64,000 nucleotides of DNA from DATJKD01 sp963834855 (lineage in GTDB: Bacteria; Pseudomonadota; Gammaproteobacteria; Steroidobacterales; Steroidobacteraceae). Position 1 is the stretch's first letter. Each line of letters begins with the position of its first letter. Where the stretch lies: the NCBI GenBank assembly GCA_963834855.1, contig CAWIDH010000003.1:1-64000 (forward strand), written 5' to 3'. A program made the position numbers and the translations under genes. Below the pieces are notes generated by a model. That model was given only the letters and a program-made list of their open reading frames with translations. It had not been told where the DNA came from and made no database searches. Below are positions 56,160 to 64,000 of this stretch, one piece after another.

Positions 56160-56615
56160 CTAATCCTGGCTCACCTTGTGAAAGACAATTGTGCTCACCG
56201 GGCTGCCGTCAGGTCTCGTGGTGTGCTCGAGCATCAGGTCCTTGCCGACCAGCTCGTACCGGACGTGCAGCACCACCGACGCGCCGTTATTGAAGCACTC
56301 GATGGTCAACGTGTCCGATTGCATTACGTTGCGTCCAACCACCTCGCCGTCGTCGAAGCTGGCAAAGCCCCGGTCGGTCCCGTCGCAGAGCGTGAGAACG
56401 GTATCGCGCGCGGCCAGTGCGAACCTCCCGTTCGCCAGTTGCACGAGGCTGCGACGCGCATCCCCTCCGTCCACGGGGTCGACGCCCATCCAATACCCTT
56501 GAAATCCGTGCTTGATCTTCCCCGGCGGGTGCACCGACGGGGTTTGCGCCCAGGCGTGCGCCATGAGGACGACCCCGAGAACGCCGGCAATCGAGAGCCC
56601 GAGATAGCGGCGCAT
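56160..56615 (-). CDS. Small secreted protein of unknown function
   Basis: A 151-aa protein with a clear signal peptide (LSIAGVLGVVLMAHAWAQ). The mature part is beta-rich (FQGYWMGVDPVDGGDARRSLVQL, NGRFALAARDTVLTLC, ASVVLHVRYELVGKDLMLEHTT), resembling a lipocalin-sized or DUF-type periplasmic barrel. It has two Cys about 25 residues apart that could form a disulfide. No family is recognised. The 160 bp between it and the RND gene have no other feature. Confidence 0.65.
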   Translation of the reverse strand: MRRYLGLSIAGVLGVVLMAHAWAQTPSVHPPGKIKHGFQGYWMGVDPVDGGDARRSLVQLANGRFALAARDTVLTLCDGTDRGFASFDDGEVVGRNVMQSDTLTIECFNNGASVVLHVRYELVGKDLMLEHTTRPDGSPVSTIVFHKVSQD

Positions 56616-56741
56616 GGCGGAACCTCCTTGCGAGCAAGACGATGCTCAGCCAAAGGAGAAGTCCGGATGGTCAGTTCTGTCAAGGAGAGCCCGCACGCGC
56701 CGAGCGCGCTCGCGGTTGCTGGTCGCGGGCGAGCCGGCGCC

Positions 56742-57992
56742 TTATTTGCCCGTGGCGCCGGCTTTCGGCACGTCGGTCATGGCGCGGGCGACCGCTTCCG
56801 CCTTCGCCAGCGCGCGCAGTATGTTACCGCCCGCGACCAGCTCCAGGTCCTGGTCCGACCAGCCGCGGCGGATGAGCTCGGCGAACAGGTTCGGGTACAT
56901 CGAGACGTCGGACAGGCCTTCCGGCCAGGCGCTGGCGCCGTCGAAGTCGCCGCCGATACCGATGTGCTCGACGCCCGCGATCTTGCGGATGTGCTCGATG
57001 TGGTCCGCGACCTTCGCGATCGGGGGCTTCGGCAGCTCGAGCTTGCCGAGGATCTCGTCCGAGATGCGGTCCTTCTCTTCGAAGCTCAGTCCCTTGGAGC
57101 GCCGCGAAATCTCGGCCAGCGCCGGCGCCTGGAGGCGAGCGACTTCCGGATCGATGAATCCGGCCACGAAGGTCACCATGACGACGCCGCCGTTCTCCGG
57201 CAGCCGCCTGAGGATGTCGTCCGGCACGTTGCGTGGTACGTCGCACAAGGCGCGCACCGAGGAATGCGAGAAAATCACCGGGGCGCTGGAAACCCGCAAC
57301 GCGTCATCCATCGTCCCGGGCGCCGCGTGCGACAGGTCCACGAGCATCCCGATCCGGTTCATTTCGCGAACGATCTCTTCGCCGAAGGCGGTCAAACCGC
57401 CGTGCGTCGGCGGCAGGGCGGCTGAGTCCGCCCAGTCCGTGTGGGTGTTGTGCGTGAGCGTCATGTACCGAACGCCGAGGTCGTAATAGGCGCGCAAGAC
57501 GCCGAGCGAATTCTCGATGGCATGACCGCCTTCCATGCCCAGCAGCGACGCAATCCTGTTCGCGCGATGCGCGGCACGGATGTCGTCCGCAGTGCGGGCG
57601 AACATGAACGTGTCCGGATACTGCGCGATCATGCGCGTGGCGATGTCGATCTGTTCGAGCTGGGTTCGCGCGTAACCGCCGGGAGCCTCGCCGGGCGTGT
57701 ACACGGACCAGAACTGGCCGCCCACGCCACCCTCGCGGAGCCGGGCGATATCGGTCTGCCCCTCGACCTTGCCGCGCAGGTCATAGAGCTCGACCTTGCC
57801 CCGGGCTTTCTTGTCCAGGCGGATCGCCCACGGCAGGTCGTTGTGCCCGTCGATCAGGATGGTTCTCTTCAACAGCTCCTTCGCATGCAGCAGCGCCGCA
57901 TCCGGATTCTCGGCGTGGGCGGTCGGCAGCGCCGCGGCAGAGAGAAGAAGAGTGAAGGCGCAGGCGAGGAGGGAGCGTTGAATGGTCATCAT
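56742..57992 (-). CDS. Membrane dipeptidase (M19, renal-dipeptidase-like)
   Basis: A 416-aa protein with a signal peptide (ACAFTLLLSAAALPTAHAE). The M19 zinc-site motifs are present: IDGHNDLPWAIR (HxD), GMEGGHAIENSLGVLRAYY (the bridging Glu), VIFSHSSVRAL, and the C-terminal IGGDFDGA. M19 enzymes hydrolyse a broad range of dipeptides, including some with C-terminal D-residues. Being exported, it would process peptides in the periplasm. A cyanophycinase-like gene in the same orientation is upstream. Confidence 0.9.
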   Translation of the reverse strand: MMTIQRSLLACAFTLLLSAAALPTAHAENPDAALLHAKELLKRTILIDGHNDLPWAIRLDKKARGKVELYDLRGKVEGQTDIARLREGGVGGQFWSVYTPGEAPGGYARTQLEQIDIATRMIAQYPDTFMFARTADDIRAAHRANRIASLLGMEGGHAIENSLGVLRAYYDLGVRYMTLTHNTHTDWADSAALPPTHGGLTAFGEEIVREMNRIGMLVDLSHAAPGTMDDALRVSSAPVIFSHSSVRALCDVPRNVPDDILRRLPENGGVVMVTFVAGFIDPEVARLQAPALAEISRRSKGLSFEEKDRISDEILGKLELPKPPIAKVADHIEHIRKIAGVEHIGIGGDFDGASAWPEGLSDVSMYPNLFAELIRRGWSDQDLELVAGGNILRALAKAEAVARAMTDVPKAGATGK

Positions 57993-58077
57993 GGCGACGA
58001 AGAAGCCGTGCCGATCAGCACGCCGCCCAGCGCGCGGATGCCGGCGCCGCGCTCAAGAGCCAGTCGTTCGATTCAGC

Positions 58078-59091
58078 TCAGTAGATTTCGCCGCGCGAAG
58101 ACGTGAGCACGCCGGCCTCCGCCGTGAGCGTGTAAGCGATGCCGCCCGTTCCGCTCCAGCGTCGAGGTCGAAGCCGCCGCCCAGGACCGATCCGGTACAC
58201 GTTGACGTTGCGGTACGTGAGTGGCGTGCCGGGCTGGCAGACCTCCGGAAGCCCGGGCGTGCTGAGGAAGTAGACGAAGGGCGTGGTATGAGTGGGCGTA
58301 GCGAACACCTCGACCGTGCCATTCGTCGGGTCGACGTGCAGCGCCGTCTCGCGGTCGGCTGCGATCGCCCGGCCCTGGGTGGGGGTGGCCCATCCGTCCG
58401 AGACCAGCCGGGCGAGGAACGCCACGGTCCGGCCCATGCGGTCGCGCTCCTGCAAGTGCTGATCGGTGATCAGGCCGGCCAGCTTCGGCAGCGCCACGAA
58501 ATCCCGGTCGAGCGTGACGTGGCGACTGAACGGATCGGCCAGGGAGTCCTCGGAGGTCGCGCTGCGGTTGCTCAAGGCCGCATACACGAACTCGCCCATG
58601 ATGGCCATGCCCGCGCTGGTGCCGCCGACGGGCGCCGGCTTGGCGGCCACGTGCTCGATGGCGTCCTCCACCGGCGTGCCCTTCCAGAACTTCACGTACT
58701 CCGACTGGTCGCCACCGGCGATGAACAACGCCTCCGCGTTGCGAATGGTCTCGATCACGAACTCGTTGAATGCGGCGTTGCGGTTCTTGAAGACGATCGT
58801 GGCCACGGAGTCGCACTAGCACAGGTCGTTGATGTAGGGGTTGTAGGCGTCGGTACCCGAGGCCCGGATCACGACGAAGTCGCCGCCGCCGGCGGCAGCG
58901 CCCATGCGCACGAAGTTCTCGTCGACGTCGGTGCCGCCTCCCTGGAGCACGAGCAGCGCGCTGGTCGGCGTCGCGACGTCGGCTGGGTTGCCGACGACGA
59001 AGTACTGGTAGCCGGGCGCGGCGACAGCCGTCGTCGTCCAGCCCGAGAGGCACAGCCCGAGGAAGCCCAGCTTCGCAAGCGATGACCGCAT
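58078..59091 (-). pseudogene. Cyanophycinase-like (S51) peptidase with in-frame TAG
   Basis: From ATG 59091 (GGAGG site upstream) there is a signal peptide ending TTTAVAAPG, then YQYFVVGNPADV, SALLVLQGGGTDVDENFV, VIRASGTDAYNPYIND. TAG at 58816-58818 interrupts a frame that then simply continues: DSVATIVFKNRNAAFNEFV, AEALFIAGGDQSEYVKFW, and the nucleophile region APVGGTSAGMAIMGEFVY. Later, around 58165-58185, a short displaced stretch (RRLRPRR in place of GGFDLD-like residues) suggests a +1/-1 pair of base errors. Cyanophycinases cut Asp-Arg polymer; related enzymes cut other beta-linked or acidic peptides. Repaired length is about 337 aa. Confidence 0.75.
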
Positions 59092-59135
59092 GTCGCACCT
59101 CCGTTCTTTGCGAACCGGTCGAGATGGGTCGGAGC

Positions 59136-59879
59136 CTAGCGCTTGCGACCGGGCCGGCGCAACAGCGTGAACTCCGAGAACTCCCACGACCGCAGCGCCA
59201 GGATGGCGCTGCAGCCCTCGCGTCTCTCGAGCGGGAGTTTTGCATCGTTTCGGGCGAGCTGCTCGAAGTCTGCCGCGAGCCGCTCGATACCGGACTTGAA
59301 GCGATACAACGATTCGGCCGACAGCGTGCCCCCGATGAAACGGAACTCATCGGCTGGTGCGTCGAAGCGTGCGTTGAAGAACTCCGGCACCACCCGTTGC
59401 ACGAAGAACGCGTGGACCGGCCCGTCCTTGCGCCATGCGAAGTTGCGTGCCGTGAGCTTGCGCATGCGGTGTGGAGGCCGGAACTCCGCAATGCCGAGCC
59501 GCTCGAGCCTCAACAACAGATCGATCAGCTCGCCTTCGCCGATGCTGAACGTCGCGACGATCTCGCTGAACTTCCAGTCATTCACGATCAGGTACGTCAG
59601 CAGGAGCAGCTTCGGTCGGCTGACCAGCGCCTGTTCCTGGTCCGCGCTCAGCTGCGTCAGCAGCGTCGACTCCGATGGGGGTTCGAGCAGGTCGTTCAGC
59701 GTGATGCCGAGGACGTCGCAGATCTGATCAAGACGCCTGAGCGAAAAGTGCCCCCGACTCAGATCGCGCTTGACGGTGGGCTCGCTGACCGTAAGCCGCT
59801 GCGCCAGCATCCGGTACGTGATGCCCTCGGCGCGCAGGCGCGCCTTGAGATTGCGGACCAGTGTCTTCGAATTGGACAT
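59136..59879 (-). CDS. XRE-family helix-turn-helix regulator
   Basis: A 247-aa protein. The N-terminal Cro/C1-type HTH (residues about 5-65) reads NLKARLRAEGITYRMLAQRLTVSEPTVKRD, followed by RLDQICDVLGITLNDLLE. The rest (about 70-247) is a helical domain with a winged-helix look (WKFSEIVATFSIGEGELIDLLLRLERLGIAEFR). It may recognise an effector. The promoter should lie in the 67-bp gap to the divergent DUF2339 gene. It could control the cyanophycinase-like and dipeptidase genes that follow in the same orientation. Confidence 0.83.
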   Translation of the reverse strand: MSNSKTLVRNLKARLRAEGITYRMLAQRLTVSEPTVKRDLSRGHFSLRRLDQICDVLGITLNDLLEPPSESTLLTQLSADQEQALVSRPKLLLLTYLIVNDWKFSEIVATFSIGEGELIDLLLRLERLGIAEFRPPHRMRKLTARNFAWRKDGPVHAFFVQRVVPEFFNARFDAPADEFRFIGGTLSAESLYRFKSGIERLAADFEQLARNDAKLPLERREGCSAILALRSWEFSEFTLLRRPGRKR

Positions 59880-59946
59880 GCGGGGAGACCGGATCGAGAT
59901 GGTATAAAGAAACGATACCGCGCAGCTCCCCGGGTGTCACTGCGGC

Positions 59947-62523
59947 ATGCGGAGATTGCGCGGCGGCACACGGTTGCCGCAGCCTGCCGACCCGGGAAGT
60001 CAACCTCCGGGGGCGCCACACTTGACCATCATCGTGTTTCTCGTCGCACTCGCGGCGATCGCCGGCCTGGTTCTGGTCATCGAAGCCGACGGCGAAGAAT
60101 CCGTACGCCTGCGCCACCCGATCGGCCTGTTGACGTGGCTGACGAGGGGCAACTGGCCGGCCAAGGTTGGCGGCGCACTGGTGATCGTGGGCCTGGCGGC
60201 CCTGCTTCGCTACGCGCTGATCAATATCGATGTTCCAGCGACGCTGAAGCTTGCGGCAGGCGTGGTCACATCCCTTGCGCTCGGTCTCGCATCGATGCTC
60301 GTCGGCGGTGGCAGCGCGCGACGCGCGGTGTCACTCGCGCTGGGCGGAGCGGCGTTCGGTGTCGCCTACATGACGGCCTACAGTGCGTTCGCGCTGTTCC
60401 ATTACGTTGCGGACCCGATTGGACTCGCGTTCCTGGCGTTGACCTCCGTCGGCGCCGGTGTCTTCGCCGTCACGCGCAGCGCACTTTCGCTTGCTGTTCT
60501 GTCGATGGTGGGAGCGTTCATGGCGCCTGCCTTTGCGGTCGGGGATCCCGGGCCGCAGGTCGTCTACGGCTACTACCTCGCGGCCAGCCTGCTGACGCTG
60601 GCGATGGTCCGGGCGCGCGGTTGGAGACCGCTCATTCACCTGAGCTTCCTGTTCACGATCGCAGGTGGCGTTTTCTTCGCGTGGACCGCGAAGTACTACA
60701 CGGCGGAATATTCGGACGTCATGCGGCCGATGCTCCTGCTGCTGTCGGCAGTACACGTGGCGATGCCGATCGTCGAGCGAAGCCGCTCGCCATCACGGTT
60801 GATCGAGCGGCTCGACGTCCTTTATATGATTGCCTTGCCCGTGGTCGCCGCGGTCGTAGCCGTCGGCATCTCCCCGAACCGCCTGGACCTTTCGACGACC
60901 CTCTTCGGTCTCGGCGGAATCTGGGTCGCGGCAGCGGCCTGTCTGCGCGTGGCCCGGCGCGAAGGTGCGCTCACTCATGCCGTCATCGGCGCCTTGCTGA
61001 TCCTGCTCGGCGCCGCCTCGCGCTTTCATGACTGGCCCTGGGAGCTCATATCGCTCGCCCTTGCGGTCGGTGCGCTCGGCATCGCGGGCAAGCATTCAAC
61101 CAGCCGCAGGCTGCACAACATCCTGGCCGGCCTGGTCGTGCTTCTCGGCGCGATGCACGTCTTGAGCTCGCATGCAGGGCCGGCGCACGGACAAGCGTTC
61201 CTGAGCGGCCCGTTCCTGGAGCGCATCGTCGGCGCCACGCTGTTCGTCATCGCAGGTTGGATCTGCCGCCGGCTGCGACAGTCACTCGATACGCTCCTGC
61301 TCGCGGTCGGCATCTGCTGGGGCGCATTCGCGATCGGCAGCGAGCTGATTCGGTGGAACCTGGCGACGCTTGCCGTGGTCGTGCACTGGGCCTTGCTGCT
61401 GACTGCCGCGAGCCTGTGTATTGCTGCTCGACGCGTGAGAATCGCGGATAGCGCCGTGGTGCCGCTGGTCGTCGCAATCGTCGCCACCGCCGCCTGGTCT
61501 TCGATGTCCGCATCCGCCGCTGCGGCCTGGATCAGCCTGCTCGCTGCCTCGTTGGTACTCATCGCTGTCTCGGTGCGACCCGATGGCGGCCGAGACGACT
61601 CGTCGGTGGGGCGACTGGTCGCCGCGCTCGGGGCTGCAGTCGTCGGCGCCGTCTGGGGCTCCCGCGCGGGTTCAGCAGTCGGCATCGAGCTGACGCAGTT
61701 CGCCTTGCTGTGCGGGTCGCTCGCTGCGATCGGAACGCTGGTCGCTGGCCGCATGGCGACGGACGGACGCGCAGACTGGCTCGGGACCGTCGCAGATGTT
61801 TTCGGCGTGGCCTTTACCGTCGTGATCACGTGCGCCACGCTATTGTTCATCGCCCGCGATCCCTGGGCAGTGTCACTCGAGGTTGCATGCCTTGGCGGCC
61901 TCGGGCTCGTCGCCTGGATCCGCGCCAGGTCTCAGCGACCCGTCGATTCCGCGACCGCCGCATGCATCCTCGCCTTTGCGTTGATCCTGCAGGCCAGCGT
62001 CCTGCGATGGCTGGGCCCCCCGGGGGACCTGACCGTGGCGGACATCCTGCGCATGCGATCGCCCGCCGTCGTGTCGCTGGTGTGGGCCACGGCCGGATCG
62101 GCGCTGACGATCCTGTCGCTCAGGGTCGCGTCACGCCGGTTGTGGGCGGGCGGCGCGGCGCTGCTGGTCGCCTCGGCCATCAAGTTCGTGCTGATCGACT
62201 TCGGTTCCCTGGGGCAGCTCGCCAACATCCTGGCCGTCATAGCAGCGGGTGGCATGTTCCTGCTCGTCGGATGGCTCGCGCCAATTCCGCCTGCTTCGCG
62301 AGACGATGAGACACCGCCAGCCACGGACTTCAAAGGCTCAGGGACACCCGCCACGAGCGCCGTCGCCGACCGCGCCCCGACTCGGCGAGGTCTCGCGTGG
62401 TCCATCGCGCTGATCGTAGGGCTCGCATCGGCGATCCAACAGTGCGGCCACGACGTGCGTGATCCGCGTATTCCGATCCGCGGCCCTCAGATATCGGCGG
62501 AGGACCCGGCGCCGCCGACGTAA
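59947..62523 (+). CDS. DUF2339 polytopic membrane protein
   Basis: Up to 858 aa, about 25 predicted membrane helices. The start is uncertain: ATG 59947 gives a Pro/Gly-rich leader, and TTG near 60022 (LTIIVFLVALAAIAGL) would begin right at the first helix. Family features include LTRGNWPAKVGGALVIVGLAALLRYA, ARRAVSLALGGAAFGVAYMTAYSAF and the last helices with IKFVLIDFGSLGQLANILAVIAAGG. DUF2339 proteins are inner-membrane proteins of unknown function. The last 37 bp overlap the convergent sterol-desaturase gene. Confidence 0.85.
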   Translation: MRRLRGGTRLPQPADPGSQPPGAPHLTIIVFLVALAAIAGLVLVIEADGEESVRLRHPIGLLTWLTRGNWPAKVGGALVIVGLAALLRYALINIDVPATLKLAAGVVTSLALGLASMLVGGGSARRAVSLALGGAAFGVAYMTAYSAFALFHYVADPIGLAFLALTSVGAGVFAVTRSALSLAVLSMVGAFMAPAFAVGDPGPQVVYGYYLAASLLTLAMVRARGWRPLIHLSFLFTIAGGVFFAWTAKYYTAEYSDVMRPMLLLLSAVHVAMPIVERSRSPSRLIERLDVLYMIALPVVAAVVAVGISPNRLDLSTTLFGLGGIWVAAAACLRVARREGALTHAVIGALLILLGAASRFHDWPWELISLALAVGALGIAGKHSTSRRLHNILAGLVVLLGAMHVLSSHAGPAHGQAFLSGPFLERIVGATLFVIAGWICRRLRQSLDTLLLAVGICWGAFAIGSELIRWNLATLAVVVHWALLLTAASLCIAARRVRIADSAVVPLVVAIVATAAWSSMSASAAAAWISLLAASLVLIAVSVRPDGGRDDSSVGRLVAALGAAVVGAVWGSRAGSAVGIELTQFALLCGSLAAIGTLVAGRMATDGRADWLGTVADVFGVAFTVVITCATLLFIARDPWAVSLEVACLGGLGLVAWIRARSQRPVDSATAACILAFALILQASVLRWLGPPGDLTVADILRMRSPAVVSLVWATAGSALTILSLRVASRRLWAGGAALLVASAIKFVLIDFGSLGQLANILAVIAAGGMFLLVGWLAPIPPASRDDETPPATDFKGSGTPATSAVADRAPTRRGLAWSIALIVGLASAIQQCGHDVRDPRIPIRGPQISAEDPAPPT

Positions 62524-63617
62524 TCGTCAAACGTGCGCCGCGGTCCCAGGGGCATCCATGTCTGCGGCCAGAACCCGCGTGGAACGGTCTGTAGCTTCAT
62601 TACGCCGTATTCCTCGGGCCATGTCCGCGGAGGCGGCCGCCGGAAAGTGCCCATCAGCATGTCGACCAGCGGCAGATGGATCGCATAGTTCGCGTCGACG
62701 TAATCCTCGGCGCGCGCGTGATGCCAGTGGTGATACCGAGGGGTGACCAGGACGTACTCGAGCCAGCCGAAGTCGAGACGCAGATTCGCGTGCGCAAGCA
62801 CGGCCTGGATGCCCACCAGGATCACGTAAGCGTTTACGGCTGCAGGCGCGAATCCGAGCACGACGAGCGGCAGCAGGACGGCGCTGCGCGTGAGCAGGAT
62901 CTCGACCATGTGGACCCGTGAACCTGCGAGCCAGTCCATGTTGCGGCTCGAGTGATGCACCGCGTGGAAGCGCCACAGCCACGGCAGCTTGTGATAGGCG
63001 CGGTGCAGCAGCGCCTGCGCCAGGTCGGCCAGGAGCACGGCGAGCAGGAACTGGGCCCAGGTCGGCAGCGATTGAACGGCTTCCTTCGCCGACGGGAACA
63101 CGGCGAGCGCGGCAATCGTCCCTGTCGACGCCGTGACGGCGATGAGCACGAATTGCACGAGCACATGGCTGACGAAGAAATAGGCGAGATCCGTCCGCCA
63201 CTCGGGGCGCAGCGGCGACATGGGTCTGACCGCCATCATCTTCTCGATCGGAACGAAAATGAGCGCGGAGAAGAAGAGCGCGATCACGAACCAGTCGAGG
63301 CCGAGCGAGAATGCGGTCGACTCGATCGGGTCGAAGTGCACGGTGGCGCCGCCCAGCAGCACCGCGAGCCCCGCGCTCGCCACGCCGACAAATGCGACGC
63401 GCCTGTCGCGATTGCGCAGGATTGCGATCGTGCCCAGCACGAACGACGCCACCAGGCCGATCAGCAACAGGTGCCGCGCAAACTGCTCGGTGTAGACCGC
63501 GCGGAAGTCACGGCTCGTCAGGAGCTGCGGGAAATGGAAGCACAGCACGCCGATCAGTGCCAGCAACCCGAGCCCGGCCGAGAGCCAGGCAGACCACGAA
63601 CGCCGCCGGCTCTGCAT
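62487..63617 (-). CDS. Sterol desaturase / fatty acid hydroxylase superfamily protein
   Basis: A 376-aa membrane protein. The three His clusters of the di-iron site are in order: LLHRAYH (HxxxH), FHAVHHSSRNMDWLAGSRVH (HxxHH) and YHHWHHARAEDY (HxxHH). About seven membrane helices are predicted, with an extended N-terminal region (residues 1-130). These enzymes oxidise sterols, hopanoids, alkylglycerols or fatty acids; the substrate is unknown. The frame is intact. Confidence 0.87.
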   Translation of the reverse strand: MQSRRRSWSAWLSAGLGLLALIGVLCFHFPQLLTSRDFRAVYTEQFARHLLLIGLVASFVLGTIAILRNRDRRVAFVGVASAGLAVLLGGATVHFDPIESTAFSLGLDWFVIALFFSALIFVPIEKMMAVRPMSPLRPEWRTDLAYFFVSHVLVQFVLIAVTASTGTIAALAVFPSAKEAVQSLPTWAQFLLAVLLADLAQALLHRAYHKLPWLWRFHAVHHSSRNMDWLAGSRVHMVEILLTRSAVLLPLVVLGFAPAAVNAYVILVGIQAVLAHANLRLDFGWLEYVLVTPRYHHWHHARAEDYVDANYAIHLPLVDMLMGTFRRPPPRTWPEEYGVMKLQTVPRGFWPQTWMPLGPRRTFDDYVGGAGSSADI

Positions 63618-63654
63618 CAGGAGTACCGAGGGGACCGCCTGAACGGCGCGACGC

Positions 63655-64000
<346 letters not shown>

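Overview
The window is a GC-rich, densely packed chromosomal segment, most likely from a gammaproteobacterium. Pointers are TonB-dependent receptors, a TIGR02001-type outer-membrane protein, NnrU, a DUF2339 membrane protein, a PhaC/PhaZ pair, an AcrA/AcrB-type RND pump and a membrane pyrophosphatase. A free-living aquatic or soil heterotroph related to Steroidobacter/Woeseia-like lineages would fit, but the genus cannot be fixed from sequence alone. I recognised no rRNA, tRNA, CRISPR array, transposase or prophage gene.

Layout. 1-9.6 kb: amino-acid genes (a PLP decarboxylase fused to an alpha/beta hydrolase, an ornithine-cyclodeaminase-like gene, an APC permease, a threonine-synthase-like enzyme, a luciferase-like oxidoreductase) followed by a TonB receptor. 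9.57-9.75 kb: a nested inverted-repeat element. 9.75-12.8 kb: a class-V aminotransferase and a CDGSH/double-cupin protein, divergent from a TetR regulator. 13.0-15.2 kb: a stand-alone MurF-like ligase plus an M15-type D,D-peptidase. 15.2-19.8 kb: a Gld-type ABC exporter locus (ATPase, permease, GldG-like, DUF4340), badly disrupted. 20-29.2 kb: FAD oxidase, Mut7-C protein, a second TonB receptor, an HGSNAT-like acyltransferase and an oligopeptidase B. 29.2-33.95 kb: an N-acyl-D-amino-acid operon (DgcA-like racemase, DgcN-like DUF1611 protein, beta-lactamase/D-aminoacylase fusion). 34.1-37 kb: YHS protein with a MarR regulator and a striking operator array, a 5'-3' exonuclease and NnrU. 37.2-41.4 kb: three CxxCH-bearing envelope proteins. 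41.4-44.8 kb: ECF sigma / anti-sigma / subtilisin operon and TIGR02001 protein. 44.8-48 kb: small hypotheticals, a broken hydrolase and an SYLF protein. 48-51.5 kb: SDR and PHA synthase/depolymerase. 51.6-56 kb: RND pump. 56-59.9 kb: lipocalin-sized secreted protein, membrane dipeptidase, cyanophycinase-like peptidase and XRE regulator. 59.9-64 kb: DUF2339 protein, sterol-desaturase-like protein and the C-terminus of a membrane pyrophosphatase.

How it fits together: many genes concern scavenging of peptides, D-amino acids and N-acyl amino acids (TonB import, secreted or periplasmic peptidases, dipeptide epimerase/racemase, D-aminoacylase, permease, catabolic PLP enzymes).

Quality caveat: at least nine genes are split by frameshifts. 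In nearly every case I could resolve, the fault is one extra base with conserved protein continuing in the new frame. That looks more like insertion-type sequencing error than gene decay. Two in-frame TAG codons also occur. Such genes are labelled pseudogene only to mark the broken frame.
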